A stretch of 44,451 nucleotides of DNA, from contig NZ_QFQZ01000037.1 of the NCBI RefSeq assembly GCF_003243465.1, positions 1 through 44,451 of the forward strand. Direction: 5' to 3'. The stretch is from Caulobacter segnis. Its GTDB lineage: Bacteria; Pseudomonadota; Alphaproteobacteria; Caulobacterales; Caulobacteraceae. The position numbers were made by a program, and so were the translations under genes. Shown one piece after another: positions 31,535 through 39,136 of this stretch. The notes beneath the pieces were generated by a model. It saw nothing but the letters and a program-made list of their open reading frames with translations, was not told the DNA's origin and did no database searches. Position 1 is the stretch's first letter. Each line of letters starts with the position of its first letter.

Positions 31535-31552
31535 GTCCGGCGCGCGCCGGAC
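31535..31552 (+). other. Hairpin GTCCGGC-GCGC-GCCGGAC upstream of glyQ
   Basis: A perfect 7-bp stem with 4-nt loop, 16 nt upstream of the terminator-like hairpin at 31569. Its right arm, GCCGGAC, shares 5 complementary bases (GTCCG) with the second hairpin, so an alternative fold is possible but not shown. It may simply be a part of the fasciclin 3' end. Confidence 0.4.
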
Positions 31553-31568
31553 ATCGCTTGAAGCACCG

Positions 31569-31600
31569 GTCGGCGGGCCCTATGGTCCGCCGACTTTTTT
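31569..31600 (+). terminator. Strong terminator hairpin just before glyQ
   Basis: An 11-bp stem GTCGGCGGGCC (31569-31579) and GGTCCGCCGAC (31584-31594) with a CTAT loop and one G-T pair, directly followed by TTTTTT. It ends 18 nt before the glyQ ATG. That leaves no room for an ordinary -35/-10 promoter between the terminator and glyQ. So it either ends the fasciclin transcript with a promoter inside the hairpin region, or is an attenuator in a glyQS leader. Confidence 0.8.
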
Positions 31601-31618
31601 CTAGGCCTGCTTCGATTG

Positions 31619-32518
31619 ATGTCGCGCGAAAAACCCAAGTCCTTCCAAAGCCTGATCCTGACGCTCCATGACTATTGGAGCCGCCAGGGTTGCGTGATCC
31701 TGCAACCGCACGACGTCGAGGTGGGGGCGGGGACCCTGCACCCGGCCACGGTGCTGCGCGCCCTGGGCCCCAAGCCCTGGAACGCGGCCTATGTGCAGCC
31801 CTCGCGCCGTCCGGGCGACGGCCGCTATGGCGAGAACCCCAACCGCCTGCAGCACTACTATCAGTACCAGGTCATCCTGAAGCCGAACCCCGAGAACATG
31901 CAGGACCTGTATCTCGGCTCGCTGGACGCGATCGGCCTTGATCTGCGCACCCACGACATCCGCTTCGTCGAGGACGATTGGGAGAACCCGACCGTCGGCG
32001 CCTGGGGCCTGGGCTGGGAGGTCTGGTGCGACGGCATGGAGGTGTCGCAATACACCTACTTCCAGCAGGTCGGCGGCCTGGACGTCTCGCCCGTCGCTGG
32101 CGAGCTCACCTATGGCCTGGAGCGCCTGGCCATGTACGTGTTCGGCGTCGACAACGTCTATGACCTGCCGTTCAACGACCCGGACTCGGTTCTGGGCGCC
32201 ACGACCTATGGCGAGGTGTTCCTGGAGAACGAGCGCCAGCAGTCGGAAGCCAACTTCCATGGCTACGACGTCGCCGTGCTCAAGCAGCAGTTCGAGCAGA
32301 TGGAAGAGCAGGTGCCGCTGATGCTGGCCCGCTCGTACCAGGGCAAGGCCCTGGTGCTGCCCGCCTACGACATGGTCCTCAAGGCCAGCCACCTCTTCAA
32401 CCTGATGAACGCCCGCGGCGCGATCGCCGTCGCCGAGCGCGCCAGCTACATCGGCCGCATCCGCGACCTTTGTAAGATGTGCGCCAGCGCCTGGGTCGAG
32501 CAGCAGGAAGCCGCGTAA
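31619..32518 (+). CDS. glyQ: Glycine-tRNA ligase, alpha subunit
   Basis: 299 aa. The alpha subunit of the bacterial alpha2beta2 glycyl-tRNA synthetase carries the class II aminoacylation site. Family motifs are obvious: LILTLHDYWSRQGCVILQPH, VQPSRRPGDGRYGENPNRLQ, ENPTVGAWGLGWEVWCDGME and QQVGGLDVSPVAGELTYGLE. I chose the ATG at 31619; the TTG three bases upstream would also be possible. glyS follows after 6 bp. Expression is probably controlled by the hairpin just before the start. Confidence 0.97.
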   Translation: MSREKPKSFQSLILTLHDYWSRQGCVILQPHDVEVGAGTLHPATVLRALGPKPWNAAYVQPSRRPGDGRYGENPNRLQHYYQYQVILKPNPENMQDLYLGSLDAIGLDLRTHDIRFVEDDWENPTVGAWGLGWEVWCDGMEVSQYTYFQQVGGLDVSPVAGELTYGLERLAMYVFGVDNVYDLPFNDPDSVLGATTYGEVFLENERQQSEANFHGYDVAVLKQQFEQMEEQVPLMLARSYQGKALVLPAYDMVLKASHLFNLMNARGAIAVAERASYIGRIRDLCKMCASAWVEQQEAA

Positions 32519-32524
32519 GTCACG

Positions 32525-34522
32525 ATGCCCCAACTTCTCCTCGAACTGTTCTCGGAAGAGATCCCCGCTCGCATGCAGGCCCAGGCCGCCAAGGACCTGG
32601 AGCGCATGGCGCGCGAGCACCTGGCCGCCGCCGGCTTCCTGCCCGAGGCCCTGACGACCTTCGCCGGTCCGCGCCGCCTGACCCTGGTGGCCGAGGGCCT
32701 GCCGCTGGCCCAGGCCGACCGCAAGGAAGAGCTGAAGGGCCCGCGCGTCGGCGCGCCGCCGCAGGCCATGGAAGGCTTCCTGCGCAAGACCGGCCTGACG
32801 CAGGACCAGCTGGTCGAGCGCGACGGCGTCTACATGGCCTTCATCGAAAAGAAGGGCCGCCCGACCGCAGAAATCGTCGCCGAGATGGTCGAGGCCATCG
32901 TCCGGGGCTTCCCTTGGCCCAAGTCGATGATCTGGGGCTACAAGAAGCTGCGCTGGGTGCGGCCGCTGAAGCGCATCCTGTGCGTGCTGGACCGCGAGGT
33001 CGTGCCGTTCTCGATCGAAGGGATCGAAAGCGGCGACGTCACCGAAGGCCACCGCTTCATGGGTGAGGCCAAGCCCTTCGTCGCCAAGGACTTCGACGAA
33101 TACGCCGCCGGGCTGGAAAAGCACTTCGTCGTGCTGGACGTCGAGGAGCGCAAGCAGCGCATCCTCGAGGGCTGCAAGACCCTGTGCTTCGCGCGTCACC
33201 TGGAGATGGTCGAGGACCAGGGCCTGCTCGACGAAGTCGCGGGCCTGGCCGAATGGCCGACGCCGGTGCTGGGCGACATGGACCCGTCGTTCCTGGACCT
33301 GCCGCCCGAGGTGATCCGCACCTCGATGCGCACGCACCAGAAGTACTTCGCGGTCAAGAAGCCCGGCGAGCCGGGTCTGGCCCCGCACTTCATCACCATC
33401 GCCAACATCGAAGCCGCCGACGGCGGCAAGGTGATCGCCGCCGGCAACGCCAAGGTGCTTTCGGCGCGCCTGTCCGACGCCCGCTTCTTCTGGGACGAGG
33501 ACCGCAAGGCCGGCAATTTCGACGCCTGGCTCAAGAAGCTGGACGGCGTGACCTTCCACGCCAAGCTGGGCACCATGGCCCAGCGCGTCGAGCGCATCGT
33601 CGCCCTGGCCGGCGAGATCGCTCCGCTGGTCGGCGCCGATGTCGCCAAGGCCAAGGAAGCCGCGCGTCTGGCCAAGGCGGACCTGGCCTCGGGCATGGTC
33701 GGCGAGTTCCCGGAACTGCAGGGCCTGATGGGCGGCTACTACGCCCGCGAAGCCGGCCTCGACCCCGAGATCGCCGCCGCCATCCAGGACCACTACAAGC
33801 CGCAAGGCCCCTCCGACGCCGTCCCGACCGCGCCGCTGGCGATCGCCGTGGCGCTGGCGGACAAGCTGGATACGCTGGTGGGCTTCTTCGCGATCGATGA
33901 GAAGCCGACGGGGTCCAAGGACCCGTACGCCCTGCGTCGCGCGGCGCTGGGCGTGATCCGGATTGTTCTTGAGAACGGGCTGCGGGTGTCGCTCGCCCAG
34001 TTCGGCAAGGAAGACCTGATCGCCTTCTTCGCCGACCGCCTCAAGGTCACGCTCCGCGACCAGGGCAAGCGTCACGACCTCGTCGACGCAGTGTTCGCGC
34101 TGGGCGACGACGACCTCGCCCGCATCGTCGCGCGGGTCCAGGCCCTGGACGGCTTCCTGAAGACCGACGACGGCAAGAACCTGCTGGCCGGCTACAAGCG
34201 CGCGTCCAACATCCTCAAGGCCGAGGAGAAGAAGGGCCCGCTGCCGACCGGCGAGATGCAGGCGCCGACCGCCGACAGCGACGCCGAGGTGGGGCTCTAC
34301 AACGCCCTGCGCCTGCTCGATAAGCCGCTGAAGGAAACGCTGGCGAAGGAAGACTTCACCGGCGCCATGACCCAGCTGGCCGAACTGCGCGGTCCGGTGG
34401 ACGCCTATCTGGACGGAGTCTTCGTCAACGAGCCCGAACACCGCGACAACCGCCTGCGGACGCTGGCGGCGGTGCGTGATGCGATGGGGCAGGTGGCGGA
34501 CTTTGGTTTGATCGCGGGATAG
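32525..34522 (+). CDS. glyS: Glycine-tRNA ligase, beta subunit
   Basis: 665 aa, somewhat shorter than the about 690 aa of E. coli GlyS. It recognises the tRNA and completes the alpha2beta2 enzyme. Typical sequence runs are MPQLLLELFSEEIPARMQAQ, EGHRFMGEAKPFVAKDFDEY, TSMRTHQKYFAVKKPGEPGL, the KTDDGKNLLAGYKRASNILK anticodon-binding region and the C-terminal NRLRTLAAVRDAMGQVADFG. It follows glyQ by 6 bp in the same operon. After the stop lies the hairpin repeat at 34545. Confidence 0.97.
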   Translation: MPQLLLELFSEEIPARMQAQAAKDLERMAREHLAAAGFLPEALTTFAGPRRLTLVAEGLPLAQADRKEELKGPRVGAPPQAMEGFLRKTGLTQDQLVERDGVYMAFIEKKGRPTAEIVAEMVEAIVRGFPWPKSMIWGYKKLRWVRPLKRILCVLDREVVPFSIEGIESGDVTEGHRFMGEAKPFVAKDFDEYAAGLEKHFVVLDVEERKQRILEGCKTLCFARHLEMVEDQGLLDEVAGLAEWPTPVLGDMDPSFLDLPPEVIRTSMRTHQKYFAVKKPGEPGLAPHFITIANIEAADGGKVIAAGNAKVLSARLSDARFFWDEDRKAGNFDAWLKKLDGVTFHAKLGTMAQRVERIVALAGEIAPLVGADVAKAKEAARLAKADLASGMVGEFPELQGLMGGYYAREAGLDPEIAAAIQDHYKPQGPSDAVPTAPLAIAVALADKLDTLVGFFAIDEKPTGSKDPYALRRAALGVIRIVLENGLRVSLAQFGKEDLIAFFADRLKVTLRDQGKRHDLVDAVFALGDDDLARIVARVQALDGFLKTDDGKNLLAGYKRASNILKAEEKKGPLPTGEMQAPTADSDAEVGLYNALRLLDKPLKETLAKEDFTGAMTQLAELRGPVDAYLDGVFVNEPEHRDNRLRTLAAVRDAMGQVADFGLIAG

Positions 34523-34544
34523 GGAGAAGCCCTCCCACACAAAA

Positions 34545-34662
34545 CCCGTCATCCCGCGCTTTATGCGCGGGACCCATTTGTCCGTCGCACGTGCGGAGAA
34601 AGCTCACGCCCTCACGTGGAAGCTGAACCATGGGTCCCGCGCATAAAGCGCGGGATGACGGG
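34545..34662. repeat. Intergenic paired-hairpin repeat 3, 33-bp perfect arms
   Basis: The left arm 34545-34577 (starts CCCGTCATCCCGCGC, ends GGGACCCAT) and right arm 34630-34662 (starts ATGGGTCCC, ends GATGACGGG) are perfect inverted copies over 33 bp, spacer 52 bp. Each arm contains a hairpin CCCGCGC-TTTAT-GCGCGGG. The ACCCAT...ATGGGT junction is the same as in the element at 17976. It resembles REP/REPIN-type sequences. It lies after glyS and just 16 bp from the GIY-YIG gene stop, and could also act as transcription stop between two convergent genes. Confidence 0.85.
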
Positions 34663-34678
34663 GCTGTTGGGTTGGTGG

Positions 34679-35005
34679 TTAGAACTGACGCGGTACCGGC
34701 GTCCAGTTCATCACCTGATCATAGAGGTCATCCCACCGAGGATTGTCCCGCTCGATCAGGTTGATCTTCCATTGCCTCGGCCATTCCTTCAGCCGCTTTT
34801 CGCGATGGATGGCTGATGTCATTTCGTCGTGGGTCTCATACCAGACGAGCCGCGTCAGCCCATACTTCTGGGTGAAGCCCTTAAGCTGCTTCTCTCGATG
34901 CTGAACGAGACGCGCCTCGAACAGGCTGGTCACGCCGATATAGAGCGTGCCGTAGGGCCTGTTCGCCATCATGTAGACCGCTATGGAAGCGTCGCGCGGG
35001 ACCAT
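34679..35005 (-). CDS. GIY-YIG domain protein (putative endonuclease)
   Basis: 108 aa, the size of stand-alone GIY-YIG (UPF0213-like) proteins. The motif ASIAVYMMANRPYGTLYIGV is the GIY-YIG core (VYM and YIG), HREKQLKGFTQKYGLTRLVW, AIHREKRLKEWPRQWK with the conserved Arg/Glu residues follow. The family contains structure-specific nucleases; for most stand-alone members a DNA-repair or mobile function is unproven. The gene is AT-richer than its surroundings (about 57% GC in the first 60 bases checked, versus near 68-70% around), suggesting acquisition. Next to it lies the 33-bp inverted repeat. Start chosen at 35005; MANRPYGT is a later alternative. Confidence 0.85.
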   Translation of the reverse strand: MVPRDASIAVYMMANRPYGTLYIGVTSLFEARLVQHREKQLKGFTQKYGLTRLVWYETHDEMTSAIHREKRLKEWPRQWKINLIERDNPRWDDLYDQVMNWTPVPRQF

Positions 35006-35051
35006 GACCGCAGCATGGCGAGCGCACGATGAAACTCAATCGAAAATTGAG

Positions 35052-36029
35052 CTACGGCCGCAACAACGCCGCGTAGACAGCGAGATCCCGGATCTCCTCG
35101 TCATCCAACCCCCGCGCCGGCCCCTGCATCTGACTCACCGACGGCCCGCTCCGCGCGCCGGTCTTGATGTCCAGCAACTGCCGCGCGATGTACGCCGCCG
35201 ACCGTCCCGCCAGGGGCGGGGCGACCGGCGAGCCTTTCAGGCCCGGGCCGTGACACGCCGCGCAGGGCTGGCCATTGCCGCCGCCGCTTTCCGCCAGGGC
35301 CTTGCCCCGCGCCGTCGCGCCGACCGGCGCGTGAACCACGATCACCGCGTTCGGATCGGCCAGCAGCATGCGCGGCCAGTCCTCCGCCACTTCAATGACC
35401 TGGCCGTTCAATGCTTGCGGCGGCTTGCCGGGATCGAGGTCCAGCCAGCCATAGTAGTTCGGCTTGGTCGCCGGCGCGGTCTCGCCCTCCACGACGCGCA
35501 CGCGCGGCTTGTAGGACAGGGCGGCGTAGTAGGCCGCGGCGGCCGCCAGCTCCTCGTCGGTGACGGTCTTGGCGACCTTGATCATGTCCTGGTTCGTGGG
35601 CCAGTTGGCGCGCCAAGACGCGCGCCGGCCTTCGCGGAATTCGCGCACCTGCTGGACGATGTAGTCCGCCGACAGTCCGGCCAGGTTCGGCGTGCCCAGC
35701 GAGCCGCCGCCGCCGATCTGGTGGCATTCGGCGCAGGCCATCAGGCCCTTGCGGCCTTGGGCGACGACCTCGGGCGCTGGCGGGTGGCTGTCGGGAAACC
35801 AGTCGGGCGGGCCCGCGCCCTTGTTCAGCGCCTCGCCGGTATAGGTCACCGTGCTGCCGGGGATGTGTTGCGGGCCGCTGGGATAGGGCGGCAGATTGAC
35901 CTTGGGCCCCTGCGGATAGGCCCAGCCCAGCAAGGCGCCCGGCGCGGCCGTCGGCTTGGGCTGGCAGGCCGCCAGAGACAGCAGGGCGCCGCCCAGGATC
36001 ATCGTCGACGACACCGCGCCCAATCGCAT
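35052..36029 (-). CDS. Di-haem cytochrome c lipoprotein
   Basis: 325 aa. A lipoprotein signal with lipobox LAAC (Cys22) precedes two cytochrome c haem motifs, CAECH at residues 99-103 and CAACH at 256-260. Conserved c-type segments around them are GTPNLAGLSADYIVQQVREF and GSPVAPPLAGRSAAYIARQL. This duplicated structure resembles cytochrome c4. Between lies a region (about 180-250) without a clear domain (PNAVIVVHAPVGATARG). It should transfer electrons in the periplasm, anchored in a membrane; partners are unknown. I chose the start at 36029 because a GGGGGGC stretch lies just upstream and the lipobox follows. It is monocistronic, minus strand. Confidence 0.88.
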   Translation of the reverse strand: MRLGAVSSTMILGGALLSLAACQPKPTAAPGALLGWAYPQGPKVNLPPYPSGPQHIPGSTVTYTGEALNKGAGPPDWFPDSHPPAPEVVAQGRKGLMACAECHQIGGGGSLGTPNLAGLSADYIVQQVREFREGRRASWRANWPTNQDMIKVAKTVTDEELAAAAAYYAALSYKPRVRVVEGETAPATKPNYYGWLDLDPGKPPQALNGQVIEVAEDWPRMLLADPNAVIVVHAPVGATARGKALAESGGGNGQPCAACHGPGLKGSPVAPPLAGRSAAYIARQLLDIKTGARSGPSVSQMQGPARGLDDEEIRDLAVYAALLRP

Positions 36030-36136
36030 CGCAAAGCCCCCCGGCAAGATGAGCGCCGAAGCGCTCGTTGGCCGGCGCTCAGACCTGAGAGGCGCGGCGG
36101 CGCAGCCCTAGCCGACCACCTTTTACCCGGCAAGCC

Positions 36137-36991
36137 TCAGGCGACGGCCGCGTCGAATTCCGCTTTCCAGTCGGCGAACTGCGCGCGGTCGTCCTGGTCC
36201 CAGGGATGGAAACCGGGGCGATACCAGGCGAAATAGGTCTTGGCCCCACGGCTGAAGATGCCCGGCTCGCGCCAGACATAGCGCTTCACCGCCTTCAGCG
36301 CCGCCTTGGGCGTGTAGCCGTCGGTCTCCAGCAGACGGGCGGCGTAGCGGCTGATGTTGCGGGTGAACATGAGCGTCACCAGCGCCATGGCCCGGCAGCG
36401 GACGTAGTAGCGCTTCAGCGGCGACCAGTCCTTGGTCACCTCCAGGAAGACGTCGTAGGCGACCGCCTTGTGCTCGGTCTCCTCCATGGCGTGCCAGCGC
36501 CACAGCTTCTCGATCTCGGGATCGGTCGTAGCGAAGAGGTCGCGATGGCGCGCGTGCATTTCGGCCATCATGGCCGTGAAGTGCTCCAGCGCGATGGTCG
36601 AGATCAGCATGGCCATCGGACCCCGATCGCGCGCCATCTTCACGCGGCCGCGGATCGTCTCCTCGATCTCCGCCACAGGATAGCGCTCGCGGTCGATCAG
36701 GCTGTTCAGCTGATGGTGCTCGCGCGAGTGGATCGCCTCCTGGACCATGAAGCCCCGGGCGTCCTCGGCCAGCTTGCCGGTCAGGCGATCGCGATAGGCC
36801 TTCACGGCGTCCATGAACATCCGCTCGCCGTCCGGGAAGGTCAGGGACAGGGCGTTGAACACCGCCGTGCCGACCGGGTCGCCGCCCAGCCAGTGGCCTT
36901 GGCGGGCCGAGGCGAGGTCGAACCGGAGGTCGCGCGGGGTGACGTCAAGGTCGTCGGGCGTGTGCTTGGCTTGGGTCGCGGTGTGGGTCAT
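36137..36991 (-). CDS. PF10118-type putative metal-dependent hydrolase
   Basis: 284 aa. The pattern RDLRFDLASARQGHWLGGDP, then FNALSLTFPDGERMFMDAVK, and the His/Glu-rich run FMVQEAIHSREHHQLNSLID, EHFTAMMAEMHARHRDLFAT, and WRWHAMEETEHKAVAYDVFL identify the family of predicted metal-dependent hydrolases/ferritin-like proteins. The paired EH and EExxH-type residues resemble a di-metal four-helix bundle. The reaction is unknown. It is divergent from a TetR-type regulator, 73 bp away, and so a probable target of it. Confidence 0.85.
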   Translation of the reverse strand: MTHTATQAKHTPDDLDVTPRDLRFDLASARQGHWLGGDPVGTAVFNALSLTFPDGERMFMDAVKAYRDRLTGKLAEDARGFMVQEAIHSREHHQLNSLIDRERYPVAEIEETIRGRVKMARDRGPMAMLISTIALEHFTAMMAEMHARHRDLFATTDPEIEKLWRWHAMEETEHKAVAYDVFLEVTKDWSPLKRYYVRCRAMALVTLMFTRNISRYAARLLETDGYTPKAALKAVKRYVWREPGIFSRGAKTYFAWYRPGFHPWDQDDRAQFADWKAEFDAAVA

Positions 36992-37056
36992 GGCGTTCTG
37001 GGCTCCGCCGGTTTAGGGCTTGGACATCGGCCTTAGAGCCTCAGATTTGGTTGTAC

Positions 37057-37070
37057 TGACAAAAATGTCA
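37057..37070. promoter_or_regulatory. Palindrome TGACA-AAAA-TGTCA overlapping the TetR gene start
   Basis: A perfect inverted repeat of 5 bp with 4-bp centre, positioned so that it contains the TetR gene's ATG (37065-37067). It lies in the 73-bp divergent promoter. A repressor bound here would block both directions and its own translation start region. The palindrome is seen; the identity of the binding protein is inferred. Confidence 0.55.
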
Positions 37071-37673
37071 ATAGAAGCGTCCGCGCCTCGTCCGACCCGT
37101 ATCCGCCGCTCGCCCGAGGCCGCGCGCGAGAACATCCTGGCCGCCGCCGAGGCGATCCTGGTCGAACACGGCCCGCAGGCCCTGAAGCTGGCCGACGTCG
37201 CCAAGGCCGCCGGCGTCGTCCACGCCAATGTCATCCACCACTTCGGCTCGATCTCGGGCGTCGAGACGGCGCTGATGGAGCGGATGATCCGCGCCCTGGC
37301 CGACACGGTGATCACGGGGTTCAACACCGGCGGCGCGGCCCCCGGCTTCGGCGCCCAGGCCCTGTTCGAGGCCTTCGAGGCGAAGGGCGCGGCGCGCCTG
37401 GCGGCCTGGCTGGAGCTGACCGGCGAGAGCCGGCGGATGACCCTTGTCCGCGACGTGGTGGACGAGGTCATCCAGACGCGGGTCGCTCAGGACGTCGGCG
37501 TCGACCGCGACGCGATCGTCGATTTCATCCTGTTGAACATCATCCTGGCCGTCGGGACGGGCCTGTTCGGCCCGACGCTCTCGGAGCTGCTAGGGCGGCC
37601 TCCCGAGCGGGCGCGGGAGCTGGCGCTGGAGATGGTCCAGGGGCGGATCAGCGCCTTGGGATCGAAGGGCTAG
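37065..37673 (+). CDS. TetR-family transcriptional regulator
   Basis: 202 aa. The helix-turn-helix is at about residues 20-62: ARENILAAAEAILVEHGPQA and LKLADVAKAAGVVHANVIHH followed by FGSISGVETALMERM. The C-terminal ligand-binding part has no recognisable signature. It is divergent from the PF10118 gene and is likely autoregulated through the palindrome overlapping its start codon. I chose the ATG at 37065 because the TetR fold begins shortly after it; an upstream start would lie before the palindrome. It ends with a 4-bp overlap with the convergent Nudix gene. Confidence 0.9.
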   Translation: MSIEASAPRPTRIRRSPEAARENILAAAEAILVEHGPQALKLADVAKAAGVVHANVIHHFGSISGVETALMERMIRALADTVITGFNTGGAAPGFGAQALFEAFEAKGAARLAAWLELTGESRRMTLVRDVVDEVIQTRVAQDVGVDRDAIVDFILLNIILAVGTGLFGPTLSELLGRPPERARELALEMVQGRISALGSKG

Positions 37674-38065
37674 GCGCTCTCGAGCAGCGCCGGCAGCACC
37701 TGCTCCGCCAGCAGCGGCGCTAGGCGCAGGTCGCCTGGCGCGGCTGGATCGATCCAGACGATCTCCTCGATCTCGGCGCGCGGCGCGATGTCGCCTTCAA
37801 CCGTCGTCAGATAGGTCGCCGACTGGACGGTGAAACCGGTCTCGTTGGCCGCCGGGGCGCTGAAATGGCCGAGCAGGTCGGCGGAGACCAGACGACAGCC
37901 CAGCTCTTCCTCAAGCTCGCGGGCCAGGGTGGTCAGGTCGTCCTCGCCCGCGTCGCGCTTGCCGCCGGGTTTCATGAAGGTCGAGGTTCCGCGCTTGCGG
38001 ACCAGCAGCATAAGGCCGGCCTCGTCGCGGATGACGGCGGTGACGATGTCGAGGACGCGGGTCAT
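37670..38065 (-). CDS. Nudix hydrolase
   Basis: 131 aa. A complete Nudix box is seen, GKRDAGEDDLTTLARELEEE then LG, with the first strand IVTAVIRDEAGLMLLVRKRG in front. This suggests a MutT-like or ADP-ribose/other nucleotide pyrophosphohydrolase; substrate not evident. The ATG overlaps the hemB stop by 4 bp (ATGA), so it is translationally coupled to hemB. It converges on the TetR gene with a 4-bp overlap. Confidence 0.9.
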   Translation of the reverse strand: MTRVLDIVTAVIRDEAGLMLLVRKRGTSTFMKPGGKRDAGEDDLTTLARELEEELGCRLVSADLLGHFSAPAANETGFTVQSATYLTTVEGDIAPRAEIEEIVWIDPAAPGDLRLAPLLAEQVLPALLESA

Positions 38066-39078
38066 GGCGGGCTATAGGCGCCCAGCTTCTCCGCCGCCCA
38101 CGGGGCGAAATAGGTGATGATCCCCGCCGCGCCGGCGCGCTTGAAGGCGGTCAGGCTCTCCAGGATGGCGCGGTCCTTGTCGATCCAGCCGTTCTGGGCG
38201 GCGGCCATGATCATCGCGTATTCGCCCGACACCTGGAAGGCGTAGGTCGGCATCCGGAACTCGTCGACGATGCGGCGGACGATGTCGAGATAGGGCATGC
38301 CGGGCTTGACCATGACCATGTCCGCACCCTCGGCGATGTCCATGGCGACTTCGCGGATGGCTTCCTCGGTATTGGCCGGGTCCATCTGGTAGGTCTTCTT
38401 GTCGCCCTGGCCGGCGGAGAGCTTGGCCGAGCCGATGGCGTCGCGGTAGGGGCCGTAGAAGGCCGAGGCGTACTTGGCTGCGTAGGACATGATCATCACG
38501 TCCTGGTGGTTCGCGCCCTCCAGCGCGGCGCGCAGCCTGCCGATGCGGCCGTCCATCATGTCGGACGGCGCGAGGATGTCGGCGCCGGCCTCGGCCTGCA
38601 TCAGGCCCTGTTCGATCAGGCGGTCGATGGTGGGGTCGTTGAGGATCTTGCCGCCCTCGACCACGCCGTCATGGCCGTGGTCGGTGAAGGGGTCCAGCGC
38701 CACGTCGCACATGATCCCGACCTCGGGAGCGGCGTCCTTCATCGCCTTCACGGCGCGGGGGATGACGCCGTCCGGATCGGCGGCGATCGAGCCGGCCGCG
38801 TCCTTTCGCGAACCGTCGATGTGCGGGAAGATGGCGATGGCCGGGATGCCGAGGTCGCGGGCGCGGACGGCGGCCTTGGCGGCCTCCTTCACCGACAGGC
38901 GCTCGACGCCCGGCATCGAGGCGACAGGGATCGTCCCTTCGCCCTCATGTACAACCATCGACCAGATCAGGTCGGACGGGCGGACCTCCGTCTCGCGGAC
39001 GAGGCGGCGGACCCAGTCGCTCTGGCGCACGCGGCGCAGACGGGTGTGCGGGTAGGGGGCGAGAGGCGGCGTGGTCAT
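38062..39078 (-). CDS. hemB: Delta-aminolevulinic acid dehydratase (porphobilinogen synthase)
   Basis: 338 aa. HemB joins two aminolevulinate molecules to porphobilinogen in haem and cobalamin synthesis. Active-site lysines are in MSYAAKYASAFYGPYRDA and MVKPGMPYLDIVRRIVDEF; other landmarks are IAIFPHIDGSRKDAAG and the C-terminal AGIITYFAPWAAEKL. The metal region VGIMCDVALDPFTDHGHDGV lacks the Cys triad of Zn-dependent enzymes, so it is probably the Mg-dependent alphaproteobacterial type. It overlaps the Nudix gene by 4 bp. Start at 39078 as usual (MTTPPLAPYPHTRLRRVR). Confidence 0.96.
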   Translation of the reverse strand: MTTPPLAPYPHTRLRRVRQSDWVRRLVRETEVRPSDLIWSMVVHEGEGTIPVASMPGVERLSVKEAAKAAVRARDLGIPAIAIFPHIDGSRKDAAGSIAADPDGVIPRAVKAMKDAAPEVGIMCDVALDPFTDHGHDGVVEGGKILNDPTIDRLIEQGLMQAEAGADILAPSDMMDGRIGRLRAALEGANHQDVMIMSYAAKYASAFYGPYRDAIGSAKLSAGQGDKKTYQMDPANTEEAIREVAMDIAEGADMVMVKPGMPYLDIVRRIVDEFRMPTYAFQVSGEYAMIMAAAQNGWIDKDRAILESLTAFKRAGAAGIITYFAPWAAEKLGAYSPP

Positions 39079-39136
39079 GCCGTTGATTTGGACCGCGCCG
39101 CCCGCCGAGGCAAGTTCGCAGGCGCCTTAAGCGCTC

